Assembly: GCF_026151205.1 (NCBI RefSeq)
Contig: NC_087076.1
Span: 8,966,902 to 9,030,901 of the forward strand
DNA: 64,000 nucleotides
Direction of reading: 5' to 3'
Origin: Bolinopsis microptera
Taxonomy: Eukaryota; Ctenophora; Tentaculata; Lobata; Bolinopsidae
Both the position numbers and the translations under genes were made by a program. Within the stretch, counting starts at the first letter, position 1. Every line of letters begins with the position of its first letter. Shown one piece after another: positions 13,601-24,820 of this stretch. The notes under the pieces were generated by a model that had not been told where the DNA came from, searched no databases, and saw only the letters and a program-made list of their open reading frames with translations.

Positions 13601-14040
13601 TATAAACAATACAATAGTACTGATATCAAAAGTATGACATTTGTGATTGGACTGCTTTTATTATTATAGACAGGTTGCTTTGCAAGTCCTTAAATGATTT
13701 ATAATAATGATTCATGAACTTCCCTGCCAAGATCAGTGTCCGCACTTTACTTCCTACTACATTAGTACCACTTAGACTAGTTATTTTTCTACATTCTATA
13801 GAAACCATTATCATTCGGGAACTCACGCTAGTTAACTCCACTCGATACTCGGGATTTTTTTTACATTAATCGTAGAAATCTGTGAATAGAAGGACAGTTG
13901 GAGATTTTGGTGAAGGGCATATTCATGGAAATTTTATTACTCTGCATATGCCAGCAATATCCGGGAAATTGATCTGCCGAAATTGGAGGTCTGAACAATT
14001 TACTGAATTAAAAGTTGCTTTTTAAGTATGCAACTAAGTA

Positions 14041-15206
14041 CCTTATCGGACCTTATTTGGACGGACATTAATTGAACGCTGGAGGCCCTAACGTTCATCT
14101 TAATGTCCGTCCAAATAAAGTCCGTTCATTTAAGGTCCGTCTAAGTTAGAGTCCGTTGAATTTTTTTCAAACATTTTTCCACTTCGAACTTTTTGTCCAG
14201 ATTATGACAACTATGAGAACTTTATTGTGCCGTAAGTTAACGAAGGAAAGGTTCTCCTTGGTCTGCCAGAGGCACAGAAAACTCTATTAAGCTATTAGTA
14301 TATGATGTTTTCAAGGGTCACTTGGCGGAAAAAGTCAACGAAATTATGGCACTCAACAACATAGTTCATGAGCTAGTCCCCGCCAACATGACAAACTTGT
14401 TCCAGCCTCTAGATATTACGGTAAATCGTGTTGCCAAGGACATTGTCCGACGTTGTTATATAGATAAGGTATGTGAATACTATATTTTAATTACCTTTCA
14501 AAAGTGGGTACGCTCGGTTCACGCGGGTAATTTTCGCTAGGAGTACCGGGAAGAAACATTATTATATAGGACTCACACAATTTAGTACACTGGTATTTGC
14601 AGAAAAGAAAAACTTGTTCATGCTTAATAGTACAACTTTATTGAAGAGTAATAAAATGTTTTTCTAAGATCAAAATGTCAATAAGTTCCACGCCGTCTAT
14701 TGTCCTTTGAACCCGCTAGTATATAGTAGCAACAAATGATAAAACTAAGCAAGTAAATTTGATAATAAATTTTTGAACTTAAAAAAGTTCTATACTGCGG
14801 TCGGCTGCTGTAATGTAATATATTGAGTGTTGAGTATTGAGATTTAGTTACCGTTGTAAAAGGTTTTAGTAACAATAAATAGTTGGTTTTAGTAACAATA
14901 AATAGTAGGTTTTCGTAACAATAAAATGTAAAAATAAAAATTGTACGTTGAACTTAAAACTGTTCTGTATTGCGGTCGGCTACTGCAATGTAATATATTG
15001 AGTGTTGAGTATTGAGATGCTTATATTATATGCTATTGTATAAAAAAATGGATTTAAAGATCATTTGCTGGTATTAAAAAAACGTCAAAATAAATGAATA
15101 AAATTCGGATTTTTGATGGTTTTGAATGCCTTCTAGCGTTCATATTAATGTCCGTTCATAATTATGTCCGTTCATTTAATGTCCGTCCAAATAAGGTCCG
15201 ATAAGG
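14041..15206 (+). mobile_element. Pogo/Tigger-like DNA transposon, deleted copy
   Basis: A perfect 31-base terminal inverted repeat starts CCTTATCGGACCTTATTTGG and is flanked by TA on both sides (14039-14040, 15207-15208). The interior holds a fragment of a DDE transposase. The left end is followed by an inverted copy of itself (14092-14160), making a terminal hairpin. A 68-base direct repeat containing CTGCGGTCGGCTGCTG lies at 14774-14840 and 14951-15018. Confidence 0.85.
14270..14540 (+). pseudogene. DDE endonuclease fragment (pogo/CENP-B family)
   Basis: The frame includes KLLVYDVFKGHLAEKVNE, NNIVHELVPANMTNLFQPLD and NRVAKDIVRR. The DVFKGH aspartate and the N-M-T-x-L-F-Q-P-L-D-x-T-V-N signature are typical of pogo/Tigger transposase catalytic cores. 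The N-terminal DNA-binding part and the rest of the core are missing, so the copy is dead. Confidence 0.8.
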
Positions 15207-15208
15207 TA

Positions 15209-16762
15209 GGTATAAAATTGGTAAAGACTGTTATAAAACATTTTTCACCACAAAATTCAAGGAATTTTGAAAGGTTGTTCCAAATCAATATAAACTAGGA
15301 ACGCCTTGCTTCCTAGACGGCTGACCACTTCTCCTCTTCTAGATAAACATATACCGGCAGTTTCCAGGCCAGGCTGGAGGGTAGAGACTTAAGATGCTAA
15401 CCCGGTTATCTAAACAATATCACTATCAGCTGATTCGGGCCGACCGCGGCCGCACTCAATCCTTTTTAAAAATTTATTATTTTTATTTCCCGTACCTCAA
15501 ATTATGACATGCTGCTTAGTTTTGAGTTCTAAAGTTCCGCGAATTCTTAAATTCCTCGAACAGATCAATTAAAGGCAAGATGACCGATCTGTTGTTTACG
15601 TTTGGTATCTGTTTTAGCTGGCAGGTAGCAATCATGAATTTAAGGAACGACCGGGAACGCTTTTTTTGGCCGGGCCCGGGACTGGAAAAAAGTGCGGGAC
15701 CAGGATTAAGCCGGGACCGGGAATAAGACCAGGACCGGGAATAAGACCAGGACCGGGAATTAAGCCAGGATTGGGACCTGGATCGTAGCTAACAAACATT
15801 TTACTTTCAATATTATTTGATCTTATAATGTATTATCAATAATGGCGTTAGGTGCAGTATTTAAACAATGTTTGATCTTACTATAGACGGTTACCGGACA
15901 ACTACCGGTTACTAAAACAACAGTTGGTTATTTGGGGCATTGGTTGGGCGGGTTAAACGTGTTATCATAGCAGAGGGGTGAGTATGATATGTTATATAAG
16001 CGATCTTGTTGTTGTTTTTTATTGTTACAAGCCTGTGATGAGGTTAGCATGTTTGCTTGTGGGGGTAGTGAGAGTTGCGGTATTTCATGCTACGCCCCTC
16101 ACTTTTCGACGGCCCCAACGTTAATGTGGCTCTTGCTATGTGTTGGTTCAGCCGAATAATTATTATGTAATCAAGTTTATTTTTCTCTTTTAGTTATATT
16201 AGTTGTCATCCGGACAAACATTAAGCAACTTATATTGCAGTACCTTTTATCAATTAGTTTATCAAAATATGTCATTGTAATTTTCCATGGCTGAAATGTA
16301 ACGCTTGATTTATATATATATAATAATTAATTGAATTTTCAAATAAAATTTTAAAAAATCAAGTAGTTCTACTCTAATAAATAAGACATTTATTAAATAA
16401 GACATTTATTAGCTCTGTTAAGACATTTAATAGCTCTGTTCCTCTGCCTAGCTTGCTTACTTAACTGTGTGTTCACTGTTCTGGTGACTGGTACTCTGGT
16501 AGGATCTGAACTGTTAACTGTGTTCTGGTAGGATGTTTTGTGTCTACAGCAATTTTATTCTGTCGTGCTTGGCGTTTTTGTTTTACTACTACAAATATTG
16601 GCAGGCTGACATTTGTTGCCGTGAGAATTCTCCTTGCATCCCGTATTATGGGTTGGATAACTTACCTGTATTATCATTGGACATAATGATACTGCGGTCG
16701 TTCTTTTAATTTGCGCTACTTTTTCCGCTAACGTATAATTGTGATGCAATAACCTTCTCTGT
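15209..16762. other. No gene seen; GC-rich GGGACCGGGAATAAG repeats
   Basis: 15650-15785 has about six imperfect 16-18-base units around GGGACCGGGAATAAGACCA, far richer in GC than the flanks; perhaps an element end. A GC-rich patch near 15330-15470 looks foreign but is unidentified. Confidence 0.45.
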
Positions 16763-16766
16763 TCTT

Positions 16767-16797
16767 GTTACCACCCCCGCCCCCCCCCCCACCTTCT

Positions 16798-16828
<31 letters not shown>

Positions 16829-16839
16829 GGGGTGGTAAC
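16767..16839. repeat. Poly(C)/poly(G) inverted repeat
   Basis: GTTACCACCCCCG followed by a C run, then CACCTTCTCA, then 26 G, then CGGGGGTGGTAAC. The outer 13 bases and the homopolymers are complementary, so one strand can form a hairpin and the G run can form a quadruplex. Confidence 0.9.
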
Positions 16840-17235
16840 ATGTAAGAGCTTTTATTAGCTAACAGTTAATATCGTATATGTTACAGTTAATAGCGTATAT
16901 ATTACAGTTAATAGCGGCTATGTAACACCTGTAATGAGAACTCAGAACACCGAACCGCTAACGGTTGGCCCACTCAATGCAGCCACCAAGACTCCAGAGG
17001 CTCTTAGTCGATAGTTTTAGTTAGATTGTGGGGGTAATACAAGATAAAATAACTTGATATTTGTCTTAAATATACAATACATAGTATATAATATATATAT
17101 TATATTATATATAGTTCATCATAAGTTGTATAATGTTATAACAAGTCACCCACGCTTTTCGTAAGTTTGTTCAACAACATTGAATTGTATTTCTGTGCGG
17201 TTGAGGGTTACTGAATTGATAGTAGTCACGAGACG

Positions 17236-17360
17236 TAAACAATAATACTGGGAGGGGGGTTTAATAATACTGGGGGGCCGGGGGGATGGGTTCATTATAC
17301 TGAGGGGGTTCAATAATATTAGGGGGAGTCAATAATACTGGGGACGGGGGTTTAACTATA
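17236..17360. repeat. G-rich degenerate repeat AATAATACTGGGGGG
   Basis: Five units of about 22-28 bases. Confidence 0.75.
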
Positions 17361-18002
17361 TTTGAAGTTCAGTTTCGCTTCTCCGCGTTTATTTCTGTCT
17401 TCAGATAGTTGTTGTACACAAAAGTACGGACTGATCTTGAGTCTATGACGTGTCTTTCTCGTGTGAAGACCGATTTAATACCGATCTCGGAAAGCGGTAG
17501 ACGGTTTTCGCTTAAATTTCACAGCAGAGTATCTCTTGGCAATGTACTTAGGTATTCTAAGTTTGACGTACATATCTTAATTCGTTCAGGAAAAAAATCC
17601 TCAAAAATGACTCTCGATTATTAGTACGATAGATCAATGATCAACTTTGAAAGGGACTCTATTGAACGAGTCCACTTCAGCTAATGCCTTGTTTAGTTGT
17701 TTATACACAAATGCATATCGGGCGGTGACGAAAGGTTTTCTTAATTCCTAAAATACCCTAGATTCCGCCGCCCCTAAGTCATGTTGTGTCTAGTTTTTTG
17801 AGTACGGGGATTTCATAACCCTAAACTGCGAGCATTCCCAAGCTTCCTGCGTATTGTTAAATATTTTTCTAAATATATCTAATTATACGCGTGAGAATAA
17901 TCCCAAAATTAGGTTGTAGATCTTTGAAGCAATATCATTATTTTTGGTTTACCTACGAGGTCTGCTCCCCTGCTTTCTTCTTTTTTCACTAAAACCTTTA
18001 AA

Positions 18003-18200
18003 ACCTCCCTCCCTCCCTCCCTCCCTCCCTCCCTCCCTCCCTCCCCTCCCTCCCTCCCTCCCTCCCTCCCTCCCTCCCTCCCTCCCTCCCTCCCTCCCTC
18101 CCTCCCTCCCTCCCTCCCTCCCTCCCTCCCTCCCTCCCTCCCTCCCTCCCTCCCTCCCTCCCTCCCCTCCCTCCCTCCCTCCCTCCCTCCCTCTCTCCCC
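18003..18200. repeat. (CCCT)n microsatellite
   Basis: About 48 tetranucleotide units with three one-base slips. It produces false Gly-Arg-Glu and Pro-Ser-Leu frames. Confidence 0.97.
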
Positions 18201-20985
18201 CTTAGTTTGTACATGGAATCTAATCCAGTCTGCAGGCTGAACAAGGAGTTGAGTGTGCACTGTAACTGATCCCTGTTCCCACATAATGATATGTAGAATT
18301 GAGCTTGGAATGTGGCCCCTCTTTGAATCAGAGAGCTGTGGAGCATTATCATGATGTAGGGACCCTAATCTTTCACGTAGAGAGGGGAACTAGTGATAAT
18401 TACATCTACAGTTCTATACCTGCTGATCTCACCGCAGCTCATGGTCTGTAGACTGGGTGATGTAATTCAGTTCTCATCAGTTCTTTGGTCGTTTATTGCT
18501 TTGGTTTAGAGTGGTTGTGGTGATATCGTCGCTTTGTGGTTAACAGTGGTTGTGGTACACAGCTTTGTGGTTAATTGTGTGTGCAAATGTATTGTTAACT
18601 CGTCCTATTAATCGTTGCTGCAGCTGATATCACGTGTACAAGACCCAGATTGTGATCATATACAGCTTGTGAAATTAAAAGGCAATATTTCACCACAGTC
18701 GGTAAACTGCTCCTCCTTCGTTTCAAAGCTTCCGACCTCAAACTACCTGCTTACAAACTACCTTAAACTACATGCTTTCTAGAATGCGGCTGATAAATTA
18801 GGATCAGTTGCCAGAGGTAGTGACACAGGTCTGTTGCAAACACCTGTTTGTATTTAAATATAACACCTGGAGAAAATACAGCTTATTACACATGGGACAC
18901 TAGAAAACACTAATATAGTTAACCTCTTAGTTATTGTTATATGGTTATTGATAAAAGTGTTAACTTTATAGTTAACCATAATATACTGATTTAAATGTTA
19001 ACTATATTATATATATGTAAACTTATAATTATTAATATAGTTATCAATTAATCAGTTATTAGGTATCATTATATTCATTTGCACCGCGGATTTTGATTTT
19101 TAGTTTTCGCCACCACTTTCGAATTAACGTCCGTGTTCCTCGTAAGCAACGTAACTTGCTCCACAAAGTTAAGTAACTTACTATGTAAACAACTTACCAA
19201 CTGCTCTATTAATTACTTACTCGTCCTTTTTCTGTGTGGGAATCGTCAAAACGGTTTACGTAAAGTTTATTATTACAGACTACAGTAAATGTCTCTGAGG
19301 ATCTGTATTGATGTTTGTAGTTCATTCTGCAACGTTGATGTCTTGTTATAGCAGGTAAATGCGATATAAACTAGAATATAAACTAGCATATAAACTAGAA
19401 TATAAACTATAATATAAACTATAATATAAATTAGAATATAAACTAGAATATAAACTAGAATATAAACTAGGAATATAAATTAGGAATATAAACTAATATA
19501 TAAACTAAAATATAAACTAGGATATTTATAAAAGTATAAACAAGGATATAATAGTACACTTCTTGCTATAATGGTACCCAATCGGAAGATTCCAGCTCCA
19601 GCTGGGACTATAAGCTTGTAAGTTTAAACTGTATTTTGTGATCTGTTGTAAGTCTATTAAAATAATACGGCTCAGTTATAAGATATCTGCCATATTAATC
19701 ACCCTTAATCCTACAGTGTCCATACTGCATGAGGGTGGGTTGCCTAGCAACCACGTACCAACTAACTAGCAATGAGGGTGTTCCTGATGTAACACTGATT
19801 CTATGAGACTCTGATCTTCTGTCTGCAATCTACATGTCGTACATTCTACACTCTACATTTCCTACACTCTACATGTCCTACACTCTACATTTCCTACACT
19901 CTTGTACATTTCCCATTTTAGCGTGGCGACAACTTTCACGTATTGTTTGTTATCTGAAAATTACGAAAGCCCACCATTTTCGGCATTCTAGAGATGTGAC
20001 ATGTGACGTGAGAGTTACATCTTTACATGGGATGTCGATTACAGAGTGCTCAATTTAGTAGTGCTTGTAATGTCATTCTAGCAGGATTATCTCGCTGGAT
20101 CCTACTTCAGCGTCCAGGCAGTGTCGTTTATAGGATTGTTACTTTTGGTTTTGTGTATTTTGTGTATTGAGAAATACCTCATCTCGACTTAAAGTTATCT
20201 TTATTTTATGACTTTGAAGGAAGTTGGTGTAGCCGTGTTCCCCGGCTACTCTTCAATCCTAGAACCTTGAGTACTTACTACTAAGTGTATTACGTCAGGT
20301 AAAAGTACTAAACCACTAGTTTGCTACTGCTTTTACCAGGTGCAAACTTGTTCTAGCTGTGCATCTTCTTCTGTAGTCTTTCTACGTAAAACACTATATC
20401 AAGTATATTCTTAATGCTACTTAAAATCCTATATAATTTACTTAAAAGATGTATGTTTATCAGAAAAGAGGGGAGACTTGTTTCCTTGATTCTAATTTTG
20501 AGAAATAAGACAATATTTAATGGAACGCCTTATTTATCTGTTTCTTCCGTGGAACCCAATAATACTAGAATAAAATAGATTGATATTTTAGTACATGAAT
20601 CTGTCGTTACGTAGACCATAATCCGTTAAGATAACAGTTCTCTAAAATAGCAATATTTATACCTTCCTTCATAAAGCTATAAATAGTTAAATATATCACT
20701 TTATTGCTTATATCCCTTATATAACTTTAACACTTAAACCCTTACATAATTTATTCCTTACTTAGACTTGAGATTTAGGTTCACCTGCTATTTTAGCACG
20801 TAATGTTCTCTAAAAACTCGGCTCTGAGAGTTCTACTTAAATAAATGTTCCGTCGAAGGGATACAATTTGCCTTCAACTTGACCGCAAACAAATCCACAG
20901 CAGGAAATTTGTCATTGGAACAGTGTTGCGGTCTAAGAAACTAAAGACTGAACTGCAGTGGGATAGAGGATAAAGGAATCCGGTT
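18201..20985. other. No gene seen; two small arrays
   Basis: 19361-19545 is an 11-12-base array (TATAAACTAGAA); 19834-19905 is a CTACACTCTACATTTC array. The remainder is AT-rich with no supported coding region. Confidence 0.5.
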
Positions 20986-22604
20986 GCCAGGATACAGGCT
21001 GGTTGCCAGGATACTGGCTGGTTGCCAGGATACAGGCTGGTTGCAAGGATACTGACTGGTTGCCAGGATACTGGCTGGTTGCCAGGATACTGGCTGGTGG
21101 CCAGGATACTGGCTGGTTGCCAGGATACTGGCTGGTTGCCAGGATACTGACTGGTAGTGGTTGCCAGGATACTGGCTGGTTGCCAGGATACTGACTGGTT
21201 GCCAGGATACTGGCTGGTGGCCAGGATACTGGCTGGTTGCCAGGATACTGGCTGGTTGCCAGGATACTGGCTGGTTGCCAGGATACTGGCTGGTTGCCAG
21301 GATACTGGCTGGTTGCCAGGATACTGACTGGTTGCCAGGATACTGGCTGGTGGCCAGGATACTGGATGGCTGCCAGGATACTGGATGGTTGCCAGGATAC
21401 TGGATAGTTGCCAGGATACTGGATGGTTGCCAGGATACTGGCTGGTTGCCAGGATACATAATGGTTGCCAGGATACAGTCTGGTTGCCAGGATACAGTCT
21501 GGTTTGCCAGGATACAGTCTGGTTGCCAGGATACAGTCTGGTTTGCCAGGATACAGTCTGGTTTGCCAGGATATAGTCTGGTTGCCAGGATACAGTCTGG
21601 TTTGCCAGGATACAGTCTGGTTTGCCAGGATACAGTCTGGTTTGCCAGGATACAGTCTGGTTTGCTAGGATAGAGCCTGGTTTGCCAGGATACAGTCTGG
21701 TTTGCCAGGATACAGTCTGGTTTGCCAGGATACAGTCTGGTTTGCTAGGATAGAGCCTGGTTTGCCAGGATAGAGTCTGGTTGCCAGGATACTGACTGGT
21801 TGCCAGGATACTGGCTGGTTCCCAGGATACTGACTGGTTGCCAGGATACTGGCTGGTGGCCAGGATACTGGCTGGTTGCCAGGATACTGGCTGGTTGCCA
21901 GGATACTGGATGGTTGCCAGGATACTGGATGGTTGCCAGGATACTGGCTGGTTGCCAGGATACATAATGGTTGCCAGGATACAGTCTGGTTGCCAGGATA
22001 CAGTCTGGTTTGCCAGGATACAGTCTGGTTTGCCAGGATACAGTCTGGTTTGCCAGGATACAGTCTGGTTTGCCAGGATAGAGCCTGGTTTGCCAGGATA
22101 CAGTCTGGTTTGCCAGGATAGAGCCTGGTTTGCCAGAATACAGTCTGGTTTGCCAGGATAGAGCCTGGTTTGCCAGGATAGAGTCTGGTTTTCCAGGATA
22201 GAGTCTGGTTTGCCAGGATACAGTCTGGTTTGCCAGGATACAGTCTGGTTTGCTAGGATAGAGCCTGGTTTGCCAGGATACAGTCTGGTTTGCCAGGATA
22301 GAGCCTGGTTTGCCAGGATACAGTCTGGTTTGCCAGGATAGAGCCTGGTTTGCCAGGATACAGTCTGGTTTGCCAGGATAGAGCCTGGTTTGCCAGGATA
22401 GAGTCTGGTTTGCCAGGATACAGTCTGGTTTGCCAGGATACAGTCTGGTTTGCTAGGATAGAGCCTGGTTTGCCAGGATACAGTCTGGTTTGCCAGGATA
22501 GAGCCTGGTTTGCCAGGATACAGTCTGGTTTGCCAGGATAGAGCCTGGTTTGCCAGGATAGAGTCTGGTTTGCCAGGATAGAGTCTGGTTTGCCAGGATA
22601 TAAC
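20986..22604. repeat. 1.6-kb minisatellite, 19- and 20-bp units
   Basis: About 80 units of two main types: GGTTGCCAGGATACTGGCT (left half and 21780-21960) and GGTTTGCCAGGATACAGTCT (centre and right). A block with ACATAATGG occurs at about 21373-21500 and again at 21893-22020, and a GAGCCTGG/ACAGTCTGG alternation repeats in the right third, so the array grew by block duplication as well as single-unit slippage. It stays open in several frames on both strands without being a gene. Confidence 0.97.
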
Positions 22605-24155
22605 ATACAGAGCTGAGAGACATATCGATCATTGTGTATCAATAGAAGAATAGAGGGTGTTCTAAGTACTTTGTTCGCTCTTGCAGTTTCAAATGCTGGT
22701 CGTAAAACACTACAGGACATCAGGAATTTAACGCTTTTAATTTTGATGTAGTTATAAAGCTATGAAGCCAATTACAAGCCAACCTCATATTGGCTTCATG
22801 CCAACTTCATGTTGAAATCTGTCATTTACTTCCTGTAAGCTTTCCGTATTTTACAATATGATTTTAACTGAACAATGAACATGAATGGGTAACATCAGGC
22901 TTACTTTTAATCAAATGATATTTGATCTCATACCGTGATGCAGTGAGTTATCGTTTCTTGTCTGAAGTAAAGGGTGAAAATGTCGCGCGACTTTATGAAT
23001 CCAAATTTTACCCTTCATTTTATTTACCTATAGTAGTGAATCTTATCTAATCTTTATATAGGTGATGATGAATGAACACATTACACCTCTGATGTCATAA
23101 AGATTTATAAGCAGATTTCAACACTCACCTGTTCTGATACGACTGGTTAGGTTAGTCTTCATGACACTAAACTGACCCACGATTTTAGGAATTTCTGAAT
23201 AATTACAGATATATTTACAAGCTCCTAGCTCCTCCTAGCTCCTGCCCTCTTACCTAATATGAAACAAGTCCAGTCGGATCACCGCATTATCTTTTTATAT
23301 AAATAGACTTTATACAGTGTAAATTACGTCAAAATAATGGAACGTCCCCGCTCTTGTAAGCTTATATAAACAACATCTCATCTCAGAATAATCAGATACT
23401 CCTCCGGAGTCAGACAACTACAAGCACGTACCATATCACATTCCTTACTCGTTCCATTTCACATTCCTTACTCCTTACACGTAGTGACGTAGCAATCTAG
23501 TTGCACGTTTTGTTTAGCTTGTTTAGTGAAATGCCGCTGTGGGTCGTCAAGTGACAACATCTTGTTTTTGTGTTGCAGTGATATGTATCATGTTCTACTT
23601 TCGCATGTGTTCAATGGTGGTGAATCATGAATGGTGATGATATCAAATTCCGAAAAAATCTTTACGAATCTTTATCATAATTTTTATCCAGATATTTTCC
23701 AAAGAATGCATACCAATCAGAGGATGTGCTTGATTGTCTAATACACCCCTACTAGCTGTACAAACTACAATGCTGATAACCGTACCTCTATAGGCCCCTA
23801 CTTTGGGAATCTCCATTCTCCAGGGCAGGGGTGTAGGAAGAGGGGGGCAGGGGGGGGGGGGGCCATAAAATCTGGGCAAAAAGGGGCCAACTTTTTGGCC
23901 CCATTTGGCCTATCCGCCATTATCTAAATCGCCTTAAGTGTAGTCCAAATTTACATTCCTCATTGCTAAAATTCATTCCTTAAAGAAAATTTTCCAAAAA
24001 TTATTTCAGATTCTCCCTCTTTGAGACCTATTACTGTAAGCATATTTTCTAAATTTGCAGAATTTTATCCTTTCACTCCTAAATTCTTAAATTGGCACAG
24101 CAGAATTTTACTGGATTTATCACTTAACATTGCTAGATTTCAATGATTTTTTAAC
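22605..24155. other. No gene seen; G-rich patch near 23840
   Basis: A CAGGGGTGTAGGAAGAGGG stretch and a 14-base G run at 23850-23863 precede GGCCATAAAATCTGGGC, reminiscent of a degenerate mobile element end. Otherwise ordinary AT-rich DNA. Confidence 0.45.
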
Positions 24156-24456
24156 GGCCAGGTAGAACGCCATCTTTACAAATCGTGAAGTTGCGAGTTC
24201 GAATCCCACTGTCTGCCTGGTCGTGGGGTGAGCGTCGTTGACGTTCAGCTAAGGATCCTGAGTGGTCTATGCAGCCCCCCGGTCTACTCAGCCGAATACT
24301 TGAGAAATCGGGTGTGAGGGTTAAATGAGGAGCTGCACATTGCAGCAAAGTCTCGGGCGAAGAAAGTATGGTACACGCTACCTTTAACCGTCACTGGCCA
24401 AATAAATCCTTCGGCTTCCTGTAATTGGCTGGTTGCACTTGTGTAACAATGTGGCT
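24156..24456 (+). mobile_element. tRNA-derived SINE, copy 1
   Basis: Shares nearly all of its length with the copy at 46541. The tRNA-like head lacks about 12 bases around the A box but keeps the B box GAGTTCGAATCCC. The body includes TCTACTCAGCCGAATACTTG and the 3' part TTGGCTGGTTGCACTTGTGT. Confidence 0.9.
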
Positions 24457-24705
24457 ATAATCTATATTTAAGTTAAATTTTTCAGTGTGCTCACTAAAAA
24501 CATTTGTCTAACTCTGTACCACTATCTCTTTACACACTAAAACAAAGGAAGAGTTCTACCACAATGTAGTATCTTTATGCTAGCCTCTACTACATGGTAT
24601 AGTAATTAACACACCTTTTAAAGCTATTTACACAATACACACCCTGCTAACCATTGTTTATAGCGGCCTTGTGGTGTCGTCAGTTAGAAAGGTGCTCTCT
24701 GGGAG

Positions 24706-24820
24706 GTCTGTTGGATTTCTTTTAGAGGTCTGTTAGAGGCCTTTTAGAGGTCTGTTAGTGGCCTTTTAGAGGTCTGTTAGAGGCCTATTAGAGGCCTGTT
24801 AGAGGTCTGTTAGTGTGCGC
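24706..24820. repeat. Tandem repeat AGAGGTCTGTTAGAGGCC
   Basis: Six or seven units of 11-22 bases with T/C changes. Confidence 0.8.

Noticed and set aside
17909-18352. 147-codon Gly-Arg-Glu-rich frame and its opposite-strand partners
   Set aside because: (CCCT)n microsatellite read in three frames.
20874-21965. 363-codon minus-strand frame rich in Ser-Trp-Gln-Pro and Tyr-Pro-Gly-Asn
   Set aside because: It is the translation of the 19/20-bp minisatellite, which stays open in several frames on both strands; no start context, splice sites or domain.
22253-22720. 155-codon minus-strand frame
   Set aside because: Same minisatellite read through its right edge.
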